Below the pieces are notes generated by a model. The model was not told where the DNA came from and made no database searches. It worked only from the letters and a program-made list of their open reading frames with translations. This document shows positions 16,171 through 24,017 of a stretch of DNA of 64,000 nt, in pieces. Positions within the stretch are counted from its first letter, which is position 1. Each line of letters begins with the position of its first letter. Both the position numbers and the translations under genes were made by a program. Source of the DNA: Rubrivivax sp. (GTDB taxonomy: Bacteria > Pseudomonadota > Gammaproteobacteria > Burkholderiales > Burkholderiaceae_C); NCBI GenBank assembly GCA_027487905.1, contig JAIYCR010000033.1:1-64000 (forward strand), read 5' to 3'.

Positions 16171-16908
16171 TCAGTGCCCCAGGTAGGCCGCGCGCACGCG
16201 GTCGTCGCGTCGGATGGCGTCCGGCGGGCCATCGGCGAGCACGGCCCCCTCGGCGAGCACGACGATGCGGCGTGCGAAGCGGAACACCAGGTCCATGTCG
16301 TGCTCGATCAGCAGCACCGCGAGCTGCGCCGGCAGTGCATCGAGCGCGGACAGCAGCCGCTCGCCGTCGCCCTTGGGCACGCCCGCCATCGGCTCGTCCA
16401 GCAGCAGCACCGACGGCTTGAGCGCGAGGGCCAGCGCCATCTCGACCAGTCGCTGCTCGCCGTAGGCCAGTTGCTGCGTCGGCGTGGCGGCCACCGCACC
16501 CAAGCCCAGCGAGCCGAGGATGAAGCGGGCCTCGTCGGAGAGGGCCGGATAGCCGTCGATCGACCGCCAGGCCCGGCCAGTGAGGCCTTCGCGCTCGAAG
16601 AGCGCGAGCTCCACCTGGCGCTGCAACGGCAGGTGCTGCGCGAGCGTCGTGATCTGGAAGGTGCGGGCCAGCCCAGCACGCACCCGCTGCGCCTGGTCGA
16701 GCCGGGTGATGTCCCGGCTGCCCAGGTGGATGGTCCCGGCCGACGGGGCGAGCGCACCGCTGATCAGGTTGATCAACGTCGTCTTGCCCGCGCCGTTGGG
16801 GCCGATCAGGGCCAGGCGGTCGCCCGGCTGCAGGGCGAGCGAGACGTCGCGCGTGACGTGCAATCCGCCGAAGCGCTTGTCCAGGCGTTCGATGCGCAGC
16901 GCGGTCAT
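16171..16908 (-). CDS. livG: Branched-chain-type ABC transporter ATPase (LivG-like)
   Basis: 245 residues from ATG at 16908, which overlaps the LivM stop by 4 nt. Walker A IGPNGAGKTTLINL, Walker B VLLLDEPMAGV, H-loop LLIEHDMDLVF. The signature is LAYGEQRLVEMA, as in LivG proteins. Second ATPase of the HAAT-type importer, 2 bp from the LivF start. Confidence 0.9.
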   Translation of the reverse strand: MTALRIERLDKRFGGLHVTRDVSLALQPGDRLALIGPNGAGKTTLINLISGALAPSAGTIHLGSRDITRLDQAQRVRAGLARTFQITTLAQHLPLQRQVELALFEREGLTGRAWRSIDGYPALSDEARFILGSLGLGAVAATPTQQLAYGEQRLVEMALALALKPSVLLLDEPMAGVPKGDGERLLSALDALPAQLAVLLIEHDMDLVFRFARRIVVLAEGAVLADGPPDAIRRDDRVRAAYLGH

Positions 16909-17909
16909 GAACGCCCCCGTGCCGCCAGCGCGGGCACGCGGCCGCGCAGCCAGGCCCATGCCTTGCCGGGCGGCAGCAGCACGACGGCCATCAGCGCACC
17001 GCCCACCACGAACAGCCAGTGGTAGGGGTTGATGGACGAGGCCGTGTGATGCAACAGGGTGAACACCAGCGCGCCGACGAGGGCGCCGTGGAGCCGCCCC
17101 GCGCCGCCCAGCACCAGCATCACCAGCAGCTCGGCCGACAGCGCGAACGACAGGCTGTCGAGACCGACGATGGCGTTCGTCTGCGCCGACAACGCGCCCG
17201 CCGCGCCAGCCAGTGCGCCGGCCAGGGTGTAGACCGCCAGCAGGCGCGCGATGACAGGCGTGCCGAGGGCTGCCATGCGTGCCCTGTTCTCGTGGATGCC
17301 GCGCACCGCAAGGCCGAACGGCGAGTCCACCACACGGCGGGCGACGTAGTAGCCGATCACCAGCACGATGAGCGCGTACAGGGCTCCGGTGCGACCGAAC
17401 AGGTCAAACTCGAAGCGCCCCAGAAGCGGCGCCATCGTGAATCCCGACAGCCCGTCGTCGCCGCCGGTGATGCCGCGGAAGGTGTGTGCCAGTTGCAGCA
17501 CGATCTGGCCCACGGCGACCGTGAGCATCAGGAAGCTGAAGCCTTGGTAGCGCAGCAGGAAGGCACCCGACGCGAGCGCCGTCACGGCGCCTGTGCCGAT
17601 GGCGGCGACCATGCCCACCAGCGGGTCGGCCGTGACGCGCAGCGCCAGGATGCCCGCGGTGTAGGCCCCCACGCCGAAGAGCGCGGCATGGCCGAGCGTG
17701 GGGAGACCGGCGACACCCACCACCAGGTCCAGCGACAGGACCAGCAGCATCATGATCGCGATTCGGGTCAGCAGGCCGAGTTGGTCGGGCAGCAGCCACC
17801 AGGCTACGAGGCCCGCGACGAGCAGCACCAGCGGGGCCCGCCAGGCGGGTGCACATCGCGGCGCGCTGGCGACATCGCCGAGCCGGTTGGCGGCAGGATC
17901 GAGACTCAT
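16905..17909 (-). CDS. livM: Branched-chain-type ABC transporter permease (LivM-like)
   Basis: 334 residues, around nine to ten hydrophobic segments. LivM blocks: LDLVVGVAGLPTLGHAALFGVGAYTAG near residue 65, RYQGFSFLMLTVAVGQIV, and VRGIHENRARMAALG, the cytoplasmic loop that contacts the ATPases. Start ATG 17909 overlaps the LivH stop (ATGA), and the stop overlaps livG, so three transporter genes are coupled. Confidence 0.9.
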   Translation of the reverse strand: MSLDPAANRLGDVASAPRCAPAWRAPLVLLVAGLVAWWLLPDQLGLLTRIAIMMLLVLSLDLVVGVAGLPTLGHAALFGVGAYTAGILALRVTADPLVGMVAAIGTGAVTALASGAFLLRYQGFSFLMLTVAVGQIVLQLAHTFRGITGGDDGLSGFTMAPLLGRFEFDLFGRTGALYALIVLVIGYYVARRVVDSPFGLAVRGIHENRARMAALGTPVIARLLAVYTLAGALAGAAGALSAQTNAIVGLDSLSFALSAELLVMLVLGGAGRLHGALVGALVFTLLHHTASSINPYHWLFVVGGALMAVVLLPPGKAWAWLRGRVPALAARGRS

Positions 17910-18763
17910 CGGCGAAGCAGTCCATTGGGACGCCAGGCGAGCAGCACCGCCATGGCGACGAAGAAGGGCAGACTTCCCCAGCCGGAGGCCAGGTACTTGC
18001 TCGCTGTCTCGACCGTACCCAGCAGAACTGCCGCAGCCAGTGAGCCGCCGATGCTGCCCATGCCGCCCACCGCCACCACCACGAGCACCAGCACCAGGTA
18101 CTTCAGCGCGTAGTAGGGCTCCAGCGGCATCAACTCGGCACCGAGTACGCCGCCAAGGCCTGCCAGGCCGGCACCCACGGCGAAGCTCAGGCACTGCACG
18201 CGGCGGATCGGTATGCCGAGGGTGCCCGCGGTGTCGGGGTTGTCGACCGCCGCCCGAAGCCAGACGCCAAACCGTGTCCGACCGACGACCCAAGTCGCTG
18301 CGATGGCAACGGCGACGCCCGCGCCAATGACGAGCAGCCGCTGCGCCGGCAGCGTGCGAAAGCCCAGGTCCACCGGCTGCACGAGCGACGGCGGCAGCGG
18401 GATCAGCTGCACCTGTGGCCCGGCGATCGCGTTGATGCTCGCGATCAGAAAGAAGCTCAGCCCGATGGTGAATAGCACCTGCTCGAGCTCTGGTCGGCGG
18501 TACAGGTGGCGCAGCACCAGCGCCTCCAGCGCCGCGCCCAGCGCAGCCACCGCCAGCACGCCCGCCACCAGTGCGGCGGCGAAGTGCAGGCCGGCCTCCC
18601 TCGCGAGCCAGGCGGTGGCATACCCGCCGATCATCGCGAACGCCCCGTGGGCGAGGTTCACGAAACGCATGAGCCCGAGCGTGACCGACATGCCCACGGC
18701 GATCACGAACAGCACCATGCCGTAGGCCAGGCCGTCGATCGCGATGTTGGCGAGCAGCTGCAT
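17906..18763 (-). CDS. livH: Branched-chain-type ABC transporter permease (LivH-like)
   Basis: 285 residues with eight or so hydrophobic segments. LivH blocks: VGMSVTLGLMRFVNLAHGAFAMIGGY near residue 25 and TAGTLGIPIRRVQCLSFAVGAGLAGLGG near 180. It pairs with LivM. It follows the binding-protein gene after 38 bp. Confidence 0.9.
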   Translation of the reverse strand: MQLLANIAIDGLAYGMVLFVIAVGMSVTLGLMRFVNLAHGAFAMIGGYATAWLAREAGLHFAAALVAGVLAVAALGAALEALVLRHLYRRPELEQVLFTIGLSFFLIASINAIAGPQVQLIPLPPSLVQPVDLGFRTLPAQRLLVIGAGVAVAIAATWVVGRTRFGVWLRAAVDNPDTAGTLGIPIRRVQCLSFAVGAGLAGLGGVLGAELMPLEPYYALKYLVLVLVVVAVGGMGSIGGSLAAAVLLGTVETASKYLASGWGSLPFFVAMAVLLAWRPNGLLRR

Positions 18764-18801
18764 TGGCCGGTCCGTGGATGAAGGGGCTCTGGCTGGGCGG
18801 C

Positions 18802-19980
18802 TTACTTCACGTCGAAGCCGTGATCGGTCTGCTGACCGAAGTTCTGCACCTCGCGGTTGACCAGCAGGCCACCCGCGCGCTCCACTTTGCGCAGGTAGAC
18901 GTTCTGGGTCATGTGGCGCGTGCGTGGGTCAATGCTGACCGGCCCCCGCGGGCTTTCCCACTGCAGGCCCTTGGCAGCGACGATCGCCTTGGCGCCGTCG
19001 CGCTGGCCGCCGGTGGCCTCGATCATCTTGTGGATCACGAACATTCCGTCCCACGCGCCGACGGTGGCGTAGTTGACGATGCCTTGCGGATCGCGCTTGC
19101 GCACGGCGTCGACGAAGGTCTTGTTGGCGGGCGAATCGCGGGCGCCGCTGTAGTGGAAGGCGGTGGTCAGACCGAGGGCACCGTCGCCGAACTTCTGCAG
19201 GTCGAACTCATCGGTCTCGGCGGTGCCAAGGAACTCGATGCCGGCCTGGCGCAGGCCATTCTCGTTGTAGGCCTTGACGAAGCCGAGGTTGGGCGGACCG
19301 CCTGGCAGGAAGGTGTAGACCGCTTGCGCGCCCGAGGCCTTGATGCGCTGCACGAACGGGCCGAAGTCGGTGGTGCCGATCGGCATGCGGATGCTCTCGA
19401 CCACCGTGCCGCCCTGCCTGGCGAACTCGGCCTTGAAGGCGTTCTCGCCGTCGATGCCCGGGCCGTAGTCAGTGACGGCCGTCACCACGCGGCGGATGTT
19501 CTGCTTGGCCGCCCACTGCGCCAGCGGCACTGTCACCTGCCACAGCGTGTAGGAGGTGCGGATGCAGTATTCGCACTTCTCGGTGATGCTGGAGGTCGCG
19601 GCATTGAAGATCACCGTCGGTGTCTTGGACTGGTCGGCCAGCGGCGCGGCCGCGAGCGCATTGGGCGTGAAGACGAAGCCACCGAGGTAGTCCACCTTCT
19701 CGCGCACGATGAGCTCCTGCACGAGCGTGCGGGTCTGCGCCGGGTTGGGACCGCCCGTGTCACGGTAGACGAACTCGATGTCACGCCCGGCCAGCTTGCC
19801 TCCTTGAGACGCCACGTAGGCTTCTGCCCCGTTGCGGAACAGCGTTCCGTAGTGGGCAAAGGGCCCCGAGAACGGGCCCACGATGCCGACCTTGATCGTC
19901 TGCGCCACGACCGGTGTCGCGACGGTGAAGGCCATGGCGGTTCCAGCTGCCAGGGCGGCGAAGCGTGCTGTCAAGTTCAT
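18802..19980 (-). CDS. ABC transporter substrate-binding protein, aromatic-acid type (Peripla_BP_6)
   Basis: 392 residues. Signal peptide ends near VVA-QT (residue 27). Type I periplasmic-binding fold with VGIVGPFSGPFAHYG at the start of the mature protein. A CEYC pair at about residue 138 may form a disulfide, followed by IRTSYTLWQ. RBS GGAGA sits 7 nt before the ATG. First gene of the P450 operon. Liv-type systems bind amino acids, urea, or aromatic acids (for example the coumarate-binding CouP); the P450/ferredoxin genes behind it favour an aromatic acid. Ligand is inferred. Confidence 0.88.
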   Translation of the reverse strand: MNLTARFAALAAGTAMAFTVATPVVAQTIKVGIVGPFSGPFAHYGTLFRNGAEAYVASQGGKLAGRDIEFVYRDTGGPNPAQTRTLVQELIVREKVDYLGGFVFTPNALAAAPLADQSKTPTVIFNAATSSITEKCEYCIRTSYTLWQVTVPLAQWAAKQNIRRVVTAVTDYGPGIDGENAFKAEFARQGGTVVESIRMPIGTTDFGPFVQRIKASGAQAVYTFLPGGPPNLGFVKAYNENGLRQAGIEFLGTAETDEFDLQKFGDGALGLTTAFHYSGARDSPANKTFVDAVRKRDPQGIVNYATVGAWDGMFVIHKMIEATGGQRDGAKAIVAAKGLQWESPRGPVSIDPRTRHMTQNVYLRKVERAGGLLVNREVQNFGQQTDHGFDVK

Positions 19981-20035
19981 CGGTCGTCTCCGGGTTGCCG
20001 TCTCTGTGCTTTGGACGGTCTGTCAGGGTCGCCGG

Positions 20036-20065
20036 ATGATCAAGCCCACGTGGTTGAGTTGTCAA
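20036..20065 (-). promoter_or_regulatory. Candidate sigma-70 promoter of the ABC/P450 operon
   Basis: On the minus strand TTGACA (20065-20060) is a perfect -35 box; after 18 bp comes GATCAT (20041-20036), a 4/6 match to the -10 consensus. It would start transcription about 50 nt upstream of the ATG at 19980. The -35 box lies inside one of the two dyads described separately. Confidence 0.5.
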
Positions 20066-20083
20066 CTGGTTGGCATGCCAACC
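20053..20083. promoter_or_regulatory. Paired dyads, probable MarR operators
   Basis: Two TTG-N6-CAA dyads lie next to each other: 20054-20065 (within GTTGA-GTTG-TCAAC) and 20070-20081 (within the perfect 16-bp palindrome GGTTGGCATGCCAACC, 20068-20083). Centres are 16 bp apart. The first covers the -35 box of the predicted promoter, so occupancy would block polymerase. The MarR protein of the same operon is the natural candidate binder. Confidence 0.6.
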
Positions 20084-20321
20084 GTAGTCGGTGCTTTCCC
20101 TCCCCGGTGGGCCAGTGCTTGCTGCGGATCTCGGACTTCGCCTCGGGCTCGCGGTGATGGATCAGGACGTGCGAATGCACGCACGCACGCACCCGCTCGG
20201 GATGCGACGCCTGCACGGCGGCTTCTGCCGCGAGCGACAAAGCAAAACGCCCCGGCGAGCGTGACGTCTGGTGCTTCAACAGGCGCTGCGATGCGCTGGC
20301 CTGTCTTTTCCTGGTTGTTTC
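20084..20321. other. Intergenic stretch without recognised gene
   Basis: Together with 19981-20083 this makes a 341-bp gap between the ABC operon and tRNA-Thr. Beyond the promoter and dyads I see no credible coding region, hairpin with T-run, or insertion sequence end here. Confidence 0.6.
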
Positions 20322-20397
20322 TGGTGCCGGTGAGAGGAGTCGAACCCCCGACCTTCGCATTACGAATGCGCTGCTCTACCAACTGAGCTACACCGGC
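20322..20397 (-). tRNA. thrT: tRNA-Thr (CGT anticodon)
   Basis: Read on the minus strand, GCCGGTG pairs with CACCGGC as the acceptor stem, with D loop AGCTCAGTTGGTAGAGC, anticodon loop TTCGTAA (anticodon CGT, reading ACG) and T loop GGTTCGACTCC. The discriminator A is at 20325 and CCA is encoded at 20324-20322. 76 nt with CCA. No integrase gene lies nearby. Confidence 0.97.
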
Positions 20398-20429
20398 ACG
20401 AAGCCCGAAAGTCTAGCAGACGCCCGCTT

Positions 20430-21848
20430 TCACACCGGCTCGTCGCGAACCAGCGCGCGCAGGGCGTCCAGGCAGTCAGGGTCCAGGGCGGTGCCCACCT
20501 GGGCCTGCATGATCTCGAGCGTCCGGTCGATGGGCGTGGCGCCGCGGTAGGGGCGTTCGGCGTTGATGGCGTCGAAGATGTCGGCGGTGGTGATGATGCG
20601 GGTGGGCAGGGCGATCTGCTCGGCGCGCAGGCCCAGCGGGTAGCCACCGCCGTCCAGCCGCTCGTGGTGGGCCGCGGCCATGCGGGCCATGGCGCGCATG
20701 GGGCCGATGCGTCCCAGGATGGCTTCGGTGTACTCGGCGTGGCGGCGCACGGCGGCCCATTCTTCGGCGTCGAGCTTGCCGGGCTTGTCCAGGATGGCGT
20801 TGCTCACGCCGAGCTTGCCCACGTCGTGCAGCAGGGCGCCGCGGCGCAGGCTGCGGCGTTCGGCCTCGTCCAGGCCCAGGCGGCGGGCCATGCCATCGGC
20901 GATGCGGCCCACGCGGGCGCTGTGGCCGGCGGTGTAGGGGCTCTTGGCGTCGACGATGGAGCCGAAGGCCCGGGCGATGTCGTCCAGGTAGTCCTCGTCC
21001 AGCGGCCGCTCCTCGCGGGCCGGGTCCAGCGACAGCACATGCGCCTCCAGGTCGTCGCAGGGGCTGCCCAGCAGGGTCCAGAACCCGGGGTCGGCGGCGG
21101 CCTGGTCGAACGCGTCGCACAGGGCGGGGTCGAACCAGCGGCCCCGGCGGCGCTTCACTTCCTCGCGTGCGGCCTCGGGTCCGCCCCCGGTGTGGAAGAC
21201 GTCCGCCACCTGGGCGAGCAGGGCCATGCGCGCGGCCAGCGGAATCGCCTCGCCGCTCAGGTGGCCGGGCCGGCCCGAGCCGTCCCAGTGTTCGTCCAGC
21301 GCATAGACGCCCTGGGCCACCGCATCGTCGAAGCGCAGCTGCCGGGCGATGTCCGCGCCCCGGCTGCAGCGGGTGACGATGAGCTCCTGGGCCATGTCGC
21401 CGCCATGGCGCAGCACCTGGCCGATGGCGCGCAGCTTGTCGGCCCAGCCGGCGGTGCGGCCGGTTTCGCGGAAGACGAAGCCCAGGGTGGACGGGAGGTC
21501 GGCGCCCACCGTCTTGAAGCGCTGCTTGAAGGCGAGGTCGTCGGTGAGGTAGAGCTCGCAGATGCGCGCGGCGTTGCTGCTGCAGCCCAGGTCCTTGAGC
21601 AGCAGCGTGTAGTAGAGCGTGCGGCGTTCCGCCGCCGCAAGGCCCAGCACCTCGGCCACCCGCATGCCGATGAAGCAGCAGCGCACGCAGTGGCCTTCGG
21701 GCTGGCCCTCGGTCATGTCCAGCGCATGGCTGAGCGCGGCCATCAGCTCGGCCAGGCGCAGGCCGGGCGCACCCGGGGCGGGCGGGTCGCAGCGGGGGGC
21801 GTCTGCAACGCCGGTGGAGGGCGAGGATTCGATCGCGGCGAGGCTCAT
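20430..21848 (-). CDS. Tandem HD / HD-GYP phosphodiesterase-type protein
   Basis: 472 residues. The C-terminal half is a canonical HD-GYP domain: HSARVGRIADGMARRLGL, the HD pair in GALLHDVGKLGV, a KPGKL loop, and HHERLDGGGYP, so the metal site for cyclic-di-GMP hydrolysis looks intact. The N-terminal half repeats the fold in degenerate form: LLLKDLGCS replaces the HD pair, while DEHWDGSGRPGHLSG keeps the downstream motif. The first domain is therefore probably regulatory. No transmembrane or receiver domain. A predicted sigma-28 promoter at 21914-21940 links it to flagellar gene expression. Paired-HD proteins of this kind are known in proteobacteria. Confidence 0.88.
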   Translation of the reverse strand: MSLAAIESSPSTGVADAPRCDPPAPGAPGLRLAELMAALSHALDMTEGQPEGHCVRCCFIGMRVAEVLGLAAAERRTLYYTLLLKDLGCSSNAARICELYLTDDLAFKQRFKTVGADLPSTLGFVFRETGRTAGWADKLRAIGQVLRHGGDMAQELIVTRCSRGADIARQLRFDDAVAQGVYALDEHWDGSGRPGHLSGEAIPLAARMALLAQVADVFHTGGGPEAAREEVKRRRGRWFDPALCDAFDQAAADPGFWTLLGSPCDDLEAHVLSLDPAREERPLDEDYLDDIARAFGSIVDAKSPYTAGHSARVGRIADGMARRLGLDEAERRSLRRGALLHDVGKLGVSNAILDKPGKLDAEEWAAVRRHAEYTEAILGRIGPMRAMARMAAAHHERLDGGGYPLGLRAEQIALPTRIITTADIFDAINAERPYRGATPIDRTLEIMQAQVGTALDPDCLDALRALVRDEPV

Positions 21849-21913
21849 GGACGCAGGGCCCGGCGCGCCGTGGCCGTCGACCGCGGAACACGCTGCAAGG
21901 GCAGATCGACGGG

Positions 21914-21940
21914 TTATCGGCCGTCTGCTGCGGACCTTGA
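21914..21940 (-). promoter_or_regulatory. Predicted sigma-28 (FliA) promoter of the HD-GYP gene
   Basis: Minus strand: TCAAGGTC (21940-21933), 11 bp, GCCGATAA (21921-21914). The -10 box matches the FliA consensus exactly, the spacing is the standard 11 bp, and the -35 box agrees with those found before fliD and fliS here. It lies 66 bp before the ATG at 21848. Confidence 0.7.
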
Positions 21941-21953
21941 ATCGGGAGCGCGG

Positions 21954-22901
21954 TCAGACCGCGCGGCCATGCGCCACGCGGGCCACTTCGAGCACAGCCT
22001 CGGCGAAGGCCTCGGGTGCCTCCTGGGGCAGGTTGTGGCCGGCCCCGGCGACCACCCGGTGCGCCACGAGGCGGGTGAAGCGTCCGGTGGGCGGCTCGGT
22101 CGAGGGCAGCACCACGCCGTCGTCTGCGCCGTCCAGCGTGACCGCTGGCACCGGGATGGCCGGCTGCCGGGCGAGTGCAGCCTCCAGCGCGTCGTGGGCC
22201 GGGTCGCCCGCCACCACGCCATAGCGGTGTCGGTAGGAGTGCAGCGCGACGGCAACGAAGTCGGGGTGGTCCCAGGCGGGGGCGCTGCGCTGGAAGCTTG
22301 CCTCGTCGAAGGCCCAGGTGGGCGACCACAGCGACCAGCAGTAGCGGATGAAGGCCCGGCGGTCCTCGGCCAGCCCGCGCGCCCCGCGCTCGGTGTGCAG
22401 CCAGTACTGGTACCAGCGGCGGTGCTCCTCGTCGGGTGAGGCGGGCCGCGCCGAGCCGGGAATGTCCTGGATGTTGTACCGGTTGCAGCTCACCAGCCCA
22501 CCCAGGCGCTCGGGCCACAGCGCCGCGGCCACGCAGGCGGCCCGCCCGCCCCAGTCGTAGCCGGCCACCACCGGGCGGTCCAGGCCGAGCGCGTCGATCA
22601 AGGCCAGCAGATCGGCCCCGAGGGCCGCCTGCTGCCCGGAGCGCATGGTCGTGGCGTCGACGAAGGCGGTGCCGCCGAACCCGCGCAGATGGGGCACCAC
22701 AACGTCCAGCCCGGCGGCCGCCAGGCGCGGCGCGACCTCGCCGTAGGCGTGGACGTCATAGGGAAAGCCGTGCAGCAGCACGACCGGTGCGCCCCCCCGC
22801 GGCCCCAGCCGATGAAAGGCCACCTCCAGAACCCCTGCCCTCACCCGCTGCGGCGGGCCCAGGGGCTTGTCGTCGGGTGCGGGCTGGGGGAGGGGTGTCA
22901 C
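21954..22901 (-). CDS. Alpha/beta hydrolase (epoxide-hydrolase/haloalkane-dehalogenase-like)
   Basis: 315 residues from GTG at 22901, which is 8 bp after the fbp stop and has GAGG upstream; no suitable ATG exists near it. Oxyanion motif LLHGFPYDV, nucleophile Asp in VAGYDWGGRAA at about residue 120, and catalytic His in GAGHNLPQEAPEAF near the C-terminus. The Asp nucleophile places it with epoxide hydrolases and dehalogenases rather than Ser esterases. Co-directional with fbp, so probably co-transcribed. Substrate unknown. Confidence 0.85.
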   Translation of the reverse strand: MTPLPQPAPDDKPLGPPQRVRAGVLEVAFHRLGPRGGAPVVLLHGFPYDVHAYGEVAPRLAAAGLDVVVPHLRGFGGTAFVDATTMRSGQQAALGADLLALIDALGLDRPVVAGYDWGGRAACVAAALWPERLGGLVSCNRYNIQDIPGSARPASPDEEHRRWYQYWLHTERGARGLAEDRRAFIRYCWSLWSPTWAFDEASFQRSAPAWDHPDFVAVALHSYRHRYGVVAGDPAHDALEAALARQPAIPVPAVTLDGADDGVVLPSTEPPTGRFTRLVAHRVVAGAGHNLPQEAPEAFAEAVLEVARVAHGRAV

Positions 22902-22909
22902 GGCGGGCC

Positions 22910-23911
22910 TCAGCCCTGGTGATAGCCGGTGACGCGCTCGACTTCGTTCTTCGAGCCGAGCATCACGCTCACCCGCTCGTGCAGCTTGCCCGGCTGGATG
23001 TCCAGGATGCGTTGCTTGCCGTTGGTGGCCGCACCGCCCGCCTGCTCGACGATGAAGGCCATCGGGTTGGCCTCGTACATCAGGCGCAGCTTGCCGGGCT
23101 TCTCGGGCTCGCGCTGGTCCCAGGGGTAGAGGAAGACGCCGCCACGCGAGAGGATGCGGTGCACGTCGGCCACCATGCTGGCGATCCAGCGCATGTTGAA
23201 GTCCTTGCCGCGCGGGCCTTCCTTGCCGGCCAGGCATTCGTCGATGTAGCGGCGCACGGGCGGTGCCCAGTGGCGCATGTTGCTCATGTTGATCGAGAAC
23301 TCCTTGGTGTCCTCGGGGATCTTCACGTCGCGCTCGGTGAGCAGCCAGGAGCCGGTCTCGCGGTCGAGGGTGAACATCGACACGCCGTCGCCCACGGTGA
23401 GCACCAGCGTGGTCTGCGGCCCGTAGACGCAGTAGCCGGCGGCGGCCTGCTGTCGGCCGGGCTGCAGGAAGTCCTCTTCGGCCACGCCGCGGCCGTGCCC
23501 CACCTTGCGCAGCACGCTGAAGATGGTGCCGATGCTCACGTTCACGTCGATGTTGCTGCTGCCGTCCAGCGGGTCGAACAGCAGCATGTACTCGCCCTGG
23601 GGATAGCGGTTGGGCACCACGTGGATGGAGTCCATCTCCTCGCTGGCCATGGCGGCCAGGTGCCCGCCCCATTCGTTGGCTTCGATCAGCACCTCGTTGG
23701 CGATGACGTCCAGCTTCTTCTGCACCTCGCCCTGCACGTTCTCGCTGCCTGCAGTGCCCAGCACGTCGCCCAGCGCGCCCTTGTTCACCTGGATGGCGAT
23801 GTGCTTGCAGGCGCGGGCCACCACCTCGATGAGCAGGCGCAGCTGCGCGGGGATGTGGCCGTGGTCGCGCTGCTGCTCGACGAGGTACTGGGTGAGGCTG
23901 ATGCGTTTCAT
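22910..23911 (-). CDS. fbp: Fructose-1,6-bisphosphatase, class I
   Basis: 333 residues. Metal-site blocks [24 protein letters not shown] near residue 115, [12 protein letters not shown] near 205, and [37 protein letters not shown] near 255. Hydrolyses fructose 1,6-bisphosphate to fructose 6-phosphate in gluconeogenesis and pentose regeneration. Length and motifs are normal. It lies between pepN and the alpha/beta hydrolase, all leftward. Confidence 0.97.
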   Translation of the reverse strand: MKRISLTQYLVEQQRDHGHIPAQLRLLIEVVARACKHIAIQVNKGALGDVLGTAGSENVQGEVQKKLDVIANEVLIEANEWGGHLAAMASEEMDSIHVVPNRYPQGEYMLLFDPLDGSSNIDVNVSIGTIFSVLRKVGHGRGVAEEDFLQPGRQQAAAGYCVYGPQTTLVLTVGDGVSMFTLDRETGSWLLTERDVKIPEDTKEFSINMSNMRHWAPPVRRYIDECLAGKEGPRGKDFNMRWIASMVADVHRILSRGGVFLYPWDQREPEKPGKLRLMYEANPMAFIVEQAGGAATNGKQRILDIQPGKLHERVSVMLGSKNEVERVTGYHQG

Positions 23912-24017
23912 GGCGTTCGCGGGCGGCGGGTAAATGCGTGGGCCGGGGCGTGGGCCGGGGCGTGGGCGGGTTGCGGAGACGATGCTGGCAGAAAGGCAGC
24001 GCTCGCGGGCGGCGGCC

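Noticed and set aside
20322-20397. tRNA-Thr as attachment site of a genomic island
   Set aside because: No integrase, no repeated tRNA 3' end and no composition shift in the neighbouring genes.
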